From Roseateles saccharophilus (GTDB lineage Bacteria; Pseudomonadota; Gammaproteobacteria; Burkholderiales; Burkholderiaceae_C): DNA of 64,000 nucleotides. Location: positions 31,259-95,258 of the forward strand of contig NZ_SMBU01000019.1 in assembly GCF_004342485.1 (NCBI RefSeq), in the 5' to 3' direction. Both the position numbers and the translations under genes were made by a program. Positions 52,371 through 62,669 of this stretch are shown here, piece after piece. The notes under the pieces are model-generated. The model worked only from the letters and a program-made list of their open reading frames with translations. It was not told the DNA's origin and did no database searches. How positions within the stretch are numbered: position 1 is the stretch's first letter; each line of letters opens with the position of its first letter.

Positions 52371-53906
52371 CTAATCCATCGGTGCCGCGGCGCAGTAGCG
52401 GCGCACGAACGCCTCGTGCTCGGGCATCACGGCCACGCACTTCGCGATGGTGTCCGAGACACTCTTCAGATAGGCCGCCGTGTCGTCGGCGTCCTGCAGC
52501 TCGACCAGCGGCAGCCAGGCCCTGGGGCGCTGGTTCTGGCCCTCCATGACCTCCAGCCAGCTCGGCTCGCGGAACTCGTCGCCGTCGCCGTAGAGCAGCC
52601 GCCCGCTGGATTCGTAGAGCTGCATGCGCCGGCGCAGCGTGCCCGGGATGTCCATGGCCGCGCAGGCCTGCCAGAAGGCGCTGTCGTCGCGCTTGTTCAG
52701 GTGGTAGTGCAGGATGATGAAGTCGCGCACCGACTCGTAGCGGGCGCGGCTGCGCTGGTTGTATTCGGCGATCTCCAGCGCGTCGAAGCCCGCATGCGGG
52801 AAGCGCTCGATCAGGTCGCCGATGCCCATCTGGATCAGGTGCAGGGCGGTCGACTCCAGCGGCTCGATAAATCCCGCCGCCAGTCCGATGGCGACGACAT
52901 TGCGGTTCCAGGCCTGGCGGCGTATGCCGGTGCGGAACTTGATGACGCGCGGCTCGGCCAGCGGCCGGCCGTCGAGATGGCGCAGCAGCACGTCGGCGGC
53001 CTCGTCGTCGCCGACATGGCTGCTGGCATAGACATGGCCGTTGCCGACGCGGTGCTGTAGCGGAATGCGCCACTGCCAGCCGGCGCGGTGGGCCGTGGAG
53101 CGGGTGTAGGGCAGCAGCGGGCCGGCGGGCTCGCTGGGCACGGCGACGGCGCGGTCGCAGGGCAGCCAGTGGCTCCAGTCTTCGTGGCCGGTGGCCAGGG
53201 CCTTCTCGATCAGCAGTGCCTGGAAGCCCGAGCAGTCCAGGAAGAGGTCACCCTCGATGAGCTCGCCGCCCTCCATCTGCACCGCTCGCAGCTGGCCCTG
53301 CCTGGGGCCGGGCTGCTCGTGCAGCAGCGCGTTGACGACCTTGCCCTCGGTGCGACGCACGCCGCGCGCCTCGCCGATGCGGCGCAGGGCCTGGGCGTAG
53401 AGCGAGGCGTCGAAGTGGTAGGCGTAGTTGATCGCGTTCAGCGGCGAGTTCTGCATCTCCGGCCTGGGCAGCATGAAGCGCCCGGCCCGGGCCGCCATAT
53501 TGCAGATGGCATAGGCGTCCAGCGGCAGGGCGCGGCCCAGCGCGCGCATGCGCAGCCAGTAGTGGCTGAAGTCCACCGGCCAGAGCTTCTCCCGGCCGAT
53601 GCCGCCGAAGCCGTGGAAATAGCGCTCGCCCTGGCGGCCCCAGTTGACGAACTCGATGCCGAGCTTGAACGTGCCCTGCGTGGCCTTCAGGAAGTCGGCT
53701 TCCTCGATGCGGGCCAGGCTGTTGAACAGGCGGATCGGCGGGATCGTCGCCTCGCCCACGCCGATGATGCCGATCTCGTCGGACTCGACGAGGCGGATCT
53801 CGTAGGGCGGTTTGAGCACCGCGCTCAGCGCCGCGGCCGACATCCAGCCCGCGGCGCCGCCGCCCACGATGACCACCTTGCGCAGTGGCCGGCCCCAATT
53901 GTCCAT
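52371..53906 (-). CDS. Tryptophan-halogenase-like flavoprotein
   Basis: 511 residues of the flavin-dependent halogenase family. VVIVGGGAAGWMSAAAL (FAD-binding GxGxxG), DEIGIIGVGEATIPPIRLF, the TFKLGIEFVNW segment whose Lys corresponds to the HOCl-binding lysine of PrnA, FLDCSGFQALLIEKAL, WQWRIPLQHR (the W-x-W-x-I-P halogenase motif) and FIEPLESTALHLIQMG (conserved Glu). All key residues are visible. Homologues are often encoded beside TonB receptors in glycan loci where no tryptophan product is known, so the substrate here may be a sugar-linked aromatic or protein. ATG 53904-53906 is chosen. Third gene of the pfkB-GH1-halogenase operon. Confidence 0.87.
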   Translation of the reverse strand: MDNWGRPLRKVVIVGGGAAGWMSAAALSAVLKPPYEIRLVESDEIGIIGVGEATIPPIRLFNSLARIEEADFLKATQGTFKLGIEFVNWGRQGERYFHGFGGIGREKLWPVDFSHYWLRMRALGRALPLDAYAICNMAARAGRFMLPRPEMQNSPLNAINYAYHFDASLYAQALRRIGEARGVRRTEGKVVNALLHEQPGPRQGQLRAVQMEGGELIEGDLFLDCSGFQALLIEKALATGHEDWSHWLPCDRAVAVPSEPAGPLLPYTRSTAHRAGWQWRIPLQHRVGNGHVYASSHVGDDEAADVLLRHLDGRPLAEPRVIKFRTGIRRQAWNRNVVAIGLAAGFIEPLESTALHLIQMGIGDLIERFPHAGFDALEIAEYNQRSRARYESVRDFIILHYHLNKRDDSAFWQACAAMDIPGTLRRRMQLYESSGRLLYGDGDEFREPSWLEVMEGQNQRPRAWLPLVELQDADDTAAYLKSVSDTIAKCVAVMPEHEAFVRRYCAAAPMD

Positions 53907-53938
53907 GCGATGCCTCCGGGTGCTGTGCCGTCCTGGCG

Positions 53939-55321
<1,383 letters not shown>

Positions 55322-55329
55322 GGGCTCGG

Positions 55330-56262
55330 TCAGGCGGCGGGGGAGGGCGGCAGCGCCTGCAGTGCTTCGCGCCAGGAGGCCAGGGCTTGCGGATGGGAGG
55401 GCAGGGGCCCGCGCAGGCCGCAGATGAAGGCGGCATAGCGGTTGGCCAGGGCCAGCGTGGCCGGCAGGTCGCGCCGCAGGGCCAGGCCGGCCAGCAGCAG
55501 CGCGGTGAAGGAATCACCGGCGCCGACGGTGTCGACGAGGCGGGGCTGGGCTGCGCCGCCGCCTTGCGCGAGCAGGGCGCCGCCCGGGCCGTAGAAGCGC
55601 CAGCCCTCGGGACCGCAGGTCAGCACCAGGCGCTGCAGCGCGAAGCGGTCCATCAGCGCGGCCACCTGGGCAGCCTCGGTGCCGGACGGATCGGCGAACC
55701 ACGCGGCCAGCCGCGCCAGCTCCTCGTCGTTGACCTTGACCCAGTCGGCCAGCATCAGCGACTCGGCGGCCAGCAGCGGCGTGTCGGTGCCGGGGCGCTG
55801 GTTCAGGTCCAGCAGGCGCACGCCGGCAAAGGCCTTGGCGAGGGCGCGTATCGCCGCGCGCGACACCGGGTGGCGCTGGGCAAGGCTGCCGAAGTAGAGG
55901 ATCCCGGGGCCGGCCTCGGCAAGCGCCGCTCCCGCGGGGTCGGCGTCGAGATGGTCCCAGGCCGCGTCGCCGTGGATCTCGAAGCTGTGCCCGCCGCCGG
56001 GCCGCTCGTGCACGCTGACGCGGCCCGTTGCATGCGCCATGTCACGCTGCAGGCCCTGCTCGGCCAGCTCGTAGCGCCGCGCGCTCTGCAGCAGGAGGCG
56101 GCCATTGGCATCGTCGGCGCCGATGCGGCTGATGAAGAGGGCCGGCACGCCGAGGGCGGCCAGGGAGCGCGCCACGTTGAAGGGTGCGCCGCCCGCGACC
56201 GGGCCGTCATGGAATTCGTCCACCAGGGCTTCGCCCAGGACGGCGATGGGGCAACGGGGCAT
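55330..56262 (-). CDS. PfkB-family sugar kinase (probable fructokinase)
   Basis: 310 residues of the ribokinase fold. IAVLGEALVDEF (N-terminal PfkB signature), GGAPFNVARSLAALG, ISRIGADDANGRLLL, WVKVNDEELARLA, and the ATP/anion-hole motif DTVGAGDSFTALLLAGL near residue 250. These are diagnostic of PfkB kinases; the GAPFNVA motif is common in fructokinases. In this regulon, phosphorylation of fructose made by the AGE isomerase would lead mannose into glycolysis as fructose-6-phosphate; a direct mannokinase is not seen. The specificity is inferred from context. First gene of its operon, divergent from lacI with an operator between. Confidence 0.9.
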   Translation of the reverse strand: MPRCPIAVLGEALVDEFHDGPVAGGAPFNVARSLAALGVPALFISRIGADDANGRLLLQSARRYELAEQGLQRDMAHATGRVSVHERPGGGHSFEIHGDAAWDHLDADPAGAALAEAGPGILYFGSLAQRHPVSRAAIRALAKAFAGVRLLDLNQRPGTDTPLLAAESLMLADWVKVNDEELARLAAWFADPSGTEAAQVAALMDRFALQRLVLTCGPEGWRFYGPGGALLAQGGGAAQPRLVDTVGAGDSFTALLLAGLALRRDLPATLALANRYAAFICGLRGPLPSHPQALASWREALQALPPSPAA

Positions 56263-56307
56263 CTTTGCAACGGATGGAAGGACGAAATATTCTATGCAAA
56301 CAATATG

Positions 56308-56320
56308 TGTTTAGTGAACA
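56308..56320. promoter_or_regulatory. LacI-type operator O2 between pfkB and lacI
   Basis: TGTTTAGTGAACA, 5 of 6 half-site pairs intact, lies in the divergent gap (46 bp before pfkB, 117 bp before lacI). Matches O1 and O3; consensus TGTTTASTRAAMA. A repressor bound here could control both the kinase operon and lacI itself. Confidence 0.65.
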
Positions 56321-56436
56321 ACATTAGCTCAGGGTGATCCCGGATCGGCCCCGGATGCAGGGCGCTTCAAAGCGGCCCGGGGCAGGGGATGCCACAATCG
56401 TGCCGGTTCGCGCAGCTAAACAAATGGAGTTCGGGC

Positions 56437-57507
56437 ATGGCCGACAAGCGGGGGGTGACGATTCGTGAGCTGGCCCAGGCAGCGGGGGTGTCCATCGGCA
56501 CCGTGTCCCGGGCGCTGAAGGGCCAGCCGGGCCTGTCGGAGCAGACGCGCAGTCAGGTGCTCGACGTCGCCCAGCAGCTGGGCTATGACACGGCCAAGCT
56601 GCGCACCGGCAAGCCCCGGCGCATCCTCTTCCTCTACAACCGCAGCATCGGCTCGCTGGCCAACAACCCCTTCTACTCGTATGTGCTGCATGGCGCCGAG
56701 ACGGCCTGCCGCGAGGCCGGGGTGCCGCTGAGCATCATGTCGGTGCTGGCGGGCGACGACGTGGCCTCCCAGGTACGCCGGCACGAATCCGACGCGTTGC
56801 TCGGTGCGGGCTATTTCGACCCCGAGGCGATGGACGCCATCCGCCGCTGCGAGCTGCCGCTGGTGCTGGTGGACCATTTCTTCCCGGGCGTGCGCTGCGT
56901 CAACGACGACAACCAGCTCGGCGCCTGGCTGGCGACGCGCCATCTGCTGGACGGCGGCGCCCGGCGCGTGGCGGCCATCTTCGGGCCGCTCGCCCATCAT
57001 TCGGTGTCGCTGCGCGCCAAGGGCTTTCGCCGCGCGCTCTACGAGGCCGGCCGGCTGTTCGACCCCGACTACGAAGTCACGCTGGACCCGGCGCTGGAAT
57101 ACCGCGACGCGGGCCGCGACGCGATGCGCCGCCTGCTGGCGCTGCCCGAGCCGCCCGACGCCGTGTTCGCCTACAACGACTCGACGGCCATCTTCGCGAT
57201 CGAGTTCTGCCGCGAACGCGGCCTGCGCGTGCCCGAGGACATCCGCTTCATCGGCTACGACGACATCGAGGAGGCCGCGCACAACAAGCCGTCGCTGTCC
57301 ACCGTGAAGATGGACAAGGAGGCGCTGGGCCATGTGGCGGCCCGCGCGCTGATCGAGGGCGACATCGAGCCCAACGACGCCTCGCTGCCGGTGGAGCTGG
57401 TGGTGCGCGAGAGCTCGCGCGTCGGCGACGTCGACGTCGACGTCGCCGGGGCAGAGGCCGCCCCGGCGCGCAAGCCCGGGCGCCAGGCGGCTGCAGCCAA
57501 GGGCTGA
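56437..57507 (+). CDS. LacI-family transcriptional repressor of the glycan locus
   Basis: 356 residues. The N-terminal HTH reads VTIRELAQAAGVSIGTVSRALKGQPGLSEQTRSQVLDVAQQLGYD, with hinge residues after it. The periplasmic-binding-protein-like core carries NPFYSYVLHGAE, LVLVDHFFPG..CVNDDNQLGAWLATRHLL, AVFAYNDSTAIFAIEFCRERGLRVPEDIRFIGYDDIE and PSLSTVKMDKEALG. The C-terminus adds a DVDVDV repeat and a basic tail (ARKPGRQAAAAKG). ATG 56437 follows GGAG and gives a typical start. Operators O1-O3 near the esterase, kinase/lacI and symporter genes are the likely targets, so it probably represses the locus until a mannan-derived sugar is bound. The effector is unknown. Confidence 0.92.
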   Translation: MADKRGVTIRELAQAAGVSIGTVSRALKGQPGLSEQTRSQVLDVAQQLGYDTAKLRTGKPRRILFLYNRSIGSLANNPFYSYVLHGAETACREAGVPLSIMSVLAGDDVASQVRRHESDALLGAGYFDPEAMDAIRRCELPLVLVDHFFPGVRCVNDDNQLGAWLATRHLLDGGARRVAAIFGPLAHHSVSLRAKGFRRALYEAGRLFDPDYEVTLDPALEYRDAGRDAMRRLLALPEPPDAVFAYNDSTAIFAIEFCRERGLRVPEDIRFIGYDDIEEAAHNKPSLSTVKMDKEALGHVAARALIEGDIEPNDASLPVELVVRESSRVGDVDVDVAGAEAAPARKPGRQAAAAKG

Positions 57508-57512
57508 CGCCC

Positions 57513-57545
57513 GCCGGCATAGGTGTTTGCACCGCCTATCGCCGG
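57513..57545 (+). terminator. Hairpin after lacI
   Basis: GCCGGCATAGGTG (57513-57525) pairs with CACCGCCTATCGCCGG (57530-57545), with small bulges and a 4-nt loop. There is no T-tract. It begins 6 bp after the lacI stop and likely ends or stabilises that transcript before the symporter promoter. Confidence 0.5.
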
Positions 57546-57570
57546 ATAGAACATCGGACAAAAATATCTC

Positions 57571-57583
57571 TGTTTACTAAAAA
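57571..57583. promoter_or_regulatory. LacI-type operator O3 before the GPH symporter
   Basis: TGTTTACTAAAAA, 46 bp before the symporter GTG and just after the lacI hairpin. The left half and centre are identical to O1. Confidence 0.6.
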
Positions 57584-57616
57584 TATGCCGTCTTATGCGG
57601 CCCAGGAGACAGAGCC

Positions 57617-59095
57617 GTGATTGCCGATGCCGATGGGGCCGCCGCGCCTCCCATGCCCCGTTTCGCAGCGCCAGCACCCACGCAGTCAGCCACCGCCGCC
57701 GGGGACCGCGTGCCGCTGCCGCAGAAGATCGGCTTCGGCCTCGGTTCTTTCCTCGACATGTGGGGGCACTGGCTCTACCAGTCCCTGGCCTTCCATGTCT
57801 TCAATGTCTTCCTCGGCGTCGCGCCGGGCCTGATCTCGACGGCCCTGGGCCTGAAGATCTTCGTCGACGCCGTCTCGGATGCGCTGTTCGGCTGGATCTC
57901 GGACAACACCCGCACGCGCTGGGGGCGTCGGCGGCCCTTCATCCTTGTCGGCGGCGTGCTGGCGGGCATTGGCCTGCCGCTGATGTTCGCCGTCGGCCGC
58001 GGCTGGAGCGACAGCGAGTATTTCGTCTTCATGCTTGTCTCCACCTGCCTCTACGTGCCGGTGATGAGCTGCTTCAACATGCCCTGGAACAGCCTGGGCG
58101 CCGAGATGACGCCCGACTACCACGAGCGCACGCGCGTGATGTCGGTGAAGAACGCGATCCAGAAGATCCCCGAGCTGGCGATGTTCGTTGCCGCCCAGTT
58201 CACGACTCTGGCCCTTTTCAATGACGCCTCGGGCAAGCCCGACATCCTGCGCGGCGCCCAGGTCTATACCAGCATGCTGGGCGGCATCATGGTCGTCGTG
58301 TCGGTGGCCATCTTCCTGCTGACGCGCGAGCGCTACTACGAGTCCGTCGTCAAGCGCAGCACGCAGCGCGTGCCCTTCAAGGACACCCTCTACCGCACGC
58401 TGAAGAACCGCCCCTTCCGCCAGATGCTGGGCACCATGCTGGCCTACAACATGGCCACGGCCATGGTCGGGCTGCTGGGCTATTACGCGACCGTCTACTA
58501 CGTCTGCGGCGGCAATATCGCCGAGGCCACGAAATGGAACTCGATGATGGGCGTGGCCGGCATGGCCTGCGGCCTGGCCGGCATCGCCTTCGCCGGCCGG
58601 GTGGCGCGGGCCCACGGCAAGCGCAATGCGCTGATGACCGTGCTGGCCCTGGGCGTGCTGGCCTTCGTCGGCGACTGGTTCTTCTACAACCCGCAGCTGC
58701 CCTGGCTGCAGCTCTTCGCCAGCGGCGGCGTGGCCTTCATCGGCGCCGGCTTCTGGACCATCTACGGCTCTGCCATGGCGGACGTCATCGACCACGACGA
58801 GCTCGACAGCGGCCAGCGCCGCGAGGGTTCGTTCGCGGCCTGCGGCTCCTGGATTTCCAAGGTCGGCCTGGCCCTGGGCAATATGACCTCGGGCTGGGTG
58901 CTGCAGTTCACCGGCTTCGACGCCAAGCTGCCCGCGCAGGACGAGGGCGCCATCCTGCTGATCCGCATCTTCCTGTCGGGCATCCCGATCTGCGGCCTGC
59001 TGGTGGCCCTCTACGTCGTGTCGCGCTACTTCCTGACCGAGCAGCGCATGCACGAGATCCGCGCGGAACTCGAAGCCCGCCGCGGCACCGTCTGA
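57617..59095 (+). CDS. GPH-family sugar:cation symporter (MFS_2)
   Basis: 492 residues, about 12 transmembrane helices. The GPH hallmark DAVSDALFGWISDNTRTRWGRRRPFILVG lies between TM2 and TM3, with later motifs MPWNSLGAEMTPDYHERTRVMSVKNAIQK, SAMADVIDHDELDSGQRREGSFAACGSWISKVGLALG and a hydrophilic C-terminus. This family (MelB, LacS, XylP-like) carries sugars or glycosides with H+ or Na+. As the inner-membrane carrier of the locus it would bring in oligosaccharides for GH2, GH1 and GH27, apparently replacing the lost ABC system at 46144. GTG 57617 follows AGGAGA by 8 bp. Co-directional with GH27 (19 bp). Confidence 0.92.
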   Translation: MIADADGAAAPPMPRFAAPAPTQSATAAGDRVPLPQKIGFGLGSFLDMWGHWLYQSLAFHVFNVFLGVAPGLISTALGLKIFVDAVSDALFGWISDNTRTRWGRRRPFILVGGVLAGIGLPLMFAVGRGWSDSEYFVFMLVSTCLYVPVMSCFNMPWNSLGAEMTPDYHERTRVMSVKNAIQKIPELAMFVAAQFTTLALFNDASGKPDILRGAQVYTSMLGGIMVVVSVAIFLLTRERYYESVVKRSTQRVPFKDTLYRTLKNRPFRQMLGTMLAYNMATAMVGLLGYYATVYYVCGGNIAEATKWNSMMGVAGMACGLAGIAFAGRVARAHGKRNALMTVLALGVLAFVGDWFFYNPQLPWLQLFASGGVAFIGAGFWTIYGSAMADVIDHDELDSGQRREGSFAACGSWISKVGLALGNMTSGWVLQFTGFDAKLPAQDEGAILLIRIFLSGIPICGLLVALYVVSRYFLTEQRMHEIRAELEARRGTV

Positions 59096-59114
59096 ACCCT
59101 TCGGAAAGCCCGCA

Positions 59115-60317
59115 ATGTTCACAAACTGGCTGCGCCTTGCGCTGCTGGCCTGCCTGCTGGCCGCTGGCGGCGCACAGGCGCACGAAACCCTGCATCTCGA
59201 CGCCCCCAAGCCCGACCTGGCGCCCACGCCGCCGATGGGCTGGAACTCGTGGAACAAGTTCGCCTGCAACGTCAGCGAGCAGTTGATCCGCGAGCAGGCC
59301 GATGCGATGGCTGCCTCCGGCATGAAGGCGGCCGGCTACACCTACATCGTCATCGACGACTGCTGGCAGAAGAGCCGCGACGCCGACGGCAACATCCAGC
59401 CCGACCCCGAGCGCTTCCCGTCGGGCATGAAGGCGCTGGCCGACTATGTGCACGGCAAGGGCCTGAAGTTCGGCCTCTACTCAGACGCCGGTGTGCTGAC
59501 CTGCGGCGGCCGCCCGGGCAGCGCCGGCCATGAGTTCCAGGACGCGCGCCAGTATGCGAAGTGGGGCGTGGACTACCTGAAATACGACTGGTGCCACACC
59601 GGCAGCCGCGACGCCCCGGCCGCCTACATGCTGATGGCCAAGGCGCTGCGGGAGTCGGGCCGCGACATCCTGCTGTCCATCTGCGAGTGGGGCAGCAGCC
59701 ACCCGGGCCGCTGGGCGCATCCGGTGGGCCACCTGTGGCGCACGACGGGTGACATCCGCGACGCCTGGCAGGGCCCCAAGGAGTGGTCGCATGGCCTGCT
59801 GGACATCATCGACATGAATGCCGAGCTGTGGAGCGAAGCAGCGCCCAATGGCTGGAACGACCCCGACATGCTGGAGGTCGGCAACGGCGGCATGACGACG
59901 ACCGAGTACGAGAGCCATTTCTCGATCTGGGCCATGCTGGCCGCGCCGCTGGTGGCCGGCAACGACATGGCGAAGATGGACGCGGACACGCGCCGCATCC
60001 TGACCAATGCCGAGGTCATCAAGGTCGACCAGGACCCGCTGGGCCGCCAGGGCCGGCGCGTCTGGCGCCAGGGGCCGCTGGAGGTCTGGGTGCGGCCGCT
60101 GCAGGGCGGTGACCGCGCCGTCGTGCTGTTCAACCGTGGCGATGCGGCGGCCGAGATGTCCGTGAGCTGGGAACTTCTCGACCTGCCGACGCGGCTGAAG
60201 GCCGACGTGCACGACCTGTGGTCAGGCAGGAAAACGCATGGCGTCGCCGGCCGCACCGGCGGCCGGGTGGCCAGCCACGGCGTGCTGATGCTGCGCGTGA
60301 CGCCGGCACTGCCTTGA
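59115..60317 (+). CDS. Glycoside hydrolase family 27 alpha-galactosidase, exported
   Basis: 400 residues with signal peptide MFTNWLRLALLACLLAAGGAQA. PTPPMGWNSWNKFACNVSE and YTYIVIDDCWQ open the barrel, followed by GLKFGLYSDAGVLTCGGRPGS, the nucleophile Asp in YLKYDWCHT, EWGSSHPGRW, and the acid/base Asp in WNDPDMLEVGNGGMT. A C-terminal beta-domain follows (VWRQGPLEVWVRPLQGGDRAVVLFNRG). All GH27 catalytic residues are intact. It removes alpha-1,6-galactose side chains from galacto(gluco)mannan in the periplasm, exposing the backbone to the other enzymes. No O1-like site is seen before it; it probably shares the symporter transcript. Confidence 0.95.
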   Translation: MFTNWLRLALLACLLAAGGAQAHETLHLDAPKPDLAPTPPMGWNSWNKFACNVSEQLIREQADAMAASGMKAAGYTYIVIDDCWQKSRDADGNIQPDPERFPSGMKALADYVHGKGLKFGLYSDAGVLTCGGRPGSAGHEFQDARQYAKWGVDYLKYDWCHTGSRDAPAAYMLMAKALRESGRDILLSICEWGSSHPGRWAHPVGHLWRTTGDIRDAWQGPKEWSHGLLDIIDMNAELWSEAAPNGWNDPDMLEVGNGGMTTTEYESHFSIWAMLAAPLVAGNDMAKMDADTRRILTNAEVIKVDQDPLGRQGRRVWRQGPLEVWVRPLQGGDRAVVLFNRGDAAAEMSVSWELLDLPTRLKADVHDLWSGRKTHGVAGRTGGRVASHGVLMLRVTPALP

Positions 60318-60393
60318 GCTGCACCTGAGGGGGCAGGGCGCAGGCGCGTTGTGCGCCCTCTCTAGAATGCGCCCCTTTTTTGCGCCAGCCTCC

Positions 60394-61215
60394 ATGGATA
60401 TCGTCGTCAACGAAGAACTCAAGGCTTACATCGACCCATTGACGCCGGAGGAATACGAGGCCCTGGAGCGCAGCATCCTCGCCGAAGGCTGCCGCGACGC
60501 GCTGGTGCTTTGGGGCGATGTGCTGGTGGACGGCCACAACCGCTACGGCATCTGCCGCAAGCACGGGCTGAGCTTCCAGACGGTCCAGAACCCGCGCTTC
60601 AAGTCCTTCGAGGACGTGCACCTGTGGATGATCGACCAGCACCTGGGCCGGCGCAGCGTCTCCGACTTCCAGCGCGGCGTGCTAGCGCTGCGCAAGCGCG
60701 AGATCGTGGCCGGGAGGCGCGCACGCGCGGCCGCACCGGCTCCCGCGGCTGAGGCCGCAGCGCCTCAGGAGCCCGCCGATATCCCCGCCCAGGAGTCACT
60801 GCAGACGCGCGAGGCCCTGGCCAAGGCCGCCCGTCTGAGCAGCAGCCAGGTGCTGCTGATCGAGAAGATCCAGAAGCAAGGCGCCCCCGAGCTGGTGGCG
60901 GCGGTGAAGGCCGGCGCGATCTCGATCAACGCCGCCGCGGCCGTCGCCACGCTGCCGGTCGAGGAACAGGCGGCTGCCGCCACTGTGGGTGCCGAGGAAC
61001 TCAAGCAGGCCGCCAAGCGCGTGCGCGAGTCCCGGCGCAAGCCGCCGGCTGCCAGCCCGGCGCCGGATGCGAGCCCACCGTCGCCCGAAGCGGTCGTGGA
61101 CCAGGCTTCAGGCAGCTCGATGGAGTCGTTGCAACAACGCATTGCGCAACTCGAGGCCGAGAACTCTGCGCTGCGGCAGGAACTGGCGGCCTTGCGCGCA
61201 CACGGGGCGGTTTGA
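60394..61215 (+). CDS. ParB-like nuclease-domain protein with C-terminal leucine zipper
   Basis: 273 residues. The N-terminal ParB/Srx-type domain reads IDPLTPEEYEALERSILAEGCRDALVLWGDVLVDGHNRYGICRKHGL, with the VDGHNRY box that binds CTP in ParB proteins. The middle is Ala/Pro-rich; ~140-200 resembles the KorB/ParB HTH region (LAKAARLSSSQVLLIEKIQKQG, AGAISINAAAAVATLP). The C-terminal 30 residues (MESLQQRIAQLEAENSALRQELAALRAHG) form a leucine zipper with heptad Leu/Ala positions, probably for dimerisation. No ParA ATPase or parS-like repeats are visible. Possible roles: plasmid-type partition remnant or a chromosomal regulator. ATG 60394 is chosen; a -10-like TAGAAT lies at 60363. Confidence 0.85.
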   Translation: MDIVVNEELKAYIDPLTPEEYEALERSILAEGCRDALVLWGDVLVDGHNRYGICRKHGLSFQTVQNPRFKSFEDVHLWMIDQHLGRRSVSDFQRGVLALRKREIVAGRRARAAAPAPAAEAAAPQEPADIPAQESLQTREALAKAARLSSSQVLLIEKIQKQGAPELVAAVKAGAISINAAAAVATLPVEEQAAAATVGAEELKQAAKRVRESRRKPPAASPAPDASPPSPEAVVDQASGSSMESLQQRIAQLEAENSALRQELAALRAHGAV

Positions 61216-61350
61216 TAAATTGGCGACAATGTTCATTATGTCAACCGGCGCAGAAATGCAGCGAATGACGACTCGTTCACGGCCGCCGCCTGACGGGCCT
61301 CAGCTGTCCGACAAGAATTCCCCCCTTGAGACTGCCCTCTGGCGACAACA

Positions 61351-62435
61351 TTGACCGTCACGCCGATCTTCGAGGGCCCGCGCGCCTTGATGGTGTCGGC
61401 GCACACGGCCGTCCAGAACCTGCTGACCGGCGGGCACTCGAACGTGCCCCTGGACTACTCCATCGGCTTCGATTCGAACTTCGCCGACAAGCTCAAGGCC
61501 ATGCTCCACGGACGCAACGTCGAGAAGGCCGACCGCGACCGCGTCACCGCCGTGTTGAAGCTCAAGGCTGCAAATCCGCGCGTCCAGCTCGACGTCCAGC
61601 CGTTTCTGATCGAGAACACGCGCTTCGATCGGGACCAGGACGACAACGACCGCCCCTGGACACCCTCGTCGCCTTCTACATGCTCGATCACCTGGACTGG
61701 GACGCCTTCCTGGCCGACCCCACGCAGTTCAAGTTCGCCATGCCGGCCGACGACCTGCGCGAGCAGCTGAAACCCAAGGCCCGAGAGTTCCTGACGAGCC
61801 TGCATTCGAGCCCCTTGGTCCTCAAGCGTGAAGCCTGGGCCCTGGGCGCCGAGGCGCTCCTGCTTCGCTTCTCCAGCCTGTGGAAGACGGCCCCGAAGCC
61901 CGATCCGAGGCGCATCCTGCGCGACCTGGTCGACTTCAGCATTTTCGAGCTGGGCGCCCTGCCCTTGCTGGAACTGACGCTGATCTGGAGCGGCATCACC
62001 GCCAAGCCGGTCGCGCCGTTCTTCGGCCCCCTGATCAGCCCCTCGGACAAGACGCTGAAGGCCGCCCGCGGCATGGCCTGGGACATGACGCACCTGCGCG
62101 CCCTGCAGGACGCGGCCCGCCAAACCGTGCTGGGCTCGTTCTTCATCCCCTACTTCGCGTCGCTCGACGCGCGCTGGCGTGCCCTGCTGCGCCTGAACCC
62201 GATCCGGGTCATGCTGGTCGACGATGCCAAGCGCTCCGCCAACTTCAGCCGGGCCCGCGACGTCGAGTTCCAGATCCTGTTGGGCGAGGTCATGAGCCCG
62301 CGCGCGACCGCCGAAAGGGCGCCTGCCAAGGTTCAGGCCCGGCGGCTCGCCGCCAAGAACCTGGAACGCGAGGCCATGGCGCAGCTCGCCAAACGGGAAC
62401 GGGAGGCGTGGAAGGCCAGCACCCAGGTGCAGTAG
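61351..62435 (+). pseudogene. Unrecognised gene broken by a single-base frameshift
   Basis: Two reading frames join into one ~360-residue protein. Frame 1 runs from TTG 61351 (or ATG 61390) through LLTGGHSNVPLDYSIGFDSNFADKL ... IENTRFDRDQDDNDR. At CCCC 61653-61656 the sense passes to the next frame, RPLDTLVAFYMLDHLDWDAF ..., which continues to the stop at 62435. One extra C at this run would restore a continuous frame, so a base is missing either in the organism or in the reads. Visible features: an acidic/hydrophobic mid part, IFELGALPLLELTLIWSG, and RVMLVDDAKRSANF. I recognise no family. It lies 135 bp after the ParB-like gene, in the same direction; their co-occurrence may mark an element. 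Confidence 0.7.
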
Positions 62436-62494
62436 GACCGGGCACGGCGCACCGGCGCGCCTCGGCTGCCTCCCGGCATGCCTTAAACAGTTCC

Positions 62495-62519
62495 TCATCC
62501 GACACCGTGTCGGAGATGA
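62495..62519. other. Imperfect palindrome between the broken gene and the histidine kinase
   Basis: CCGACAC-C-GTGTCGG is a perfect 7+7 repeat extended by TCAT/ATGA arms with a small bulge. It lies in the 234-bp gap between two convergent transcripts. No T-tract is present. It may be a terminator-like structure or a protein-binding site; otherwise the gap shows only a short unsupported ORF. Confidence 0.4.
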
Positions 62520-62669
62520 ACAATCCTCTCGAGGTCGTGGTGACCTTGACGCATCTGGCGTCAACGACGGACTCAGAAGGGATGCGGCAACAACAGTCTG
62601 AGTGCAGAAAAGAAAGCGTCCGAAGGCCCTCCCGATCGCCTCGCTGCAAGGGGTTCGGTTCGATTCAGG

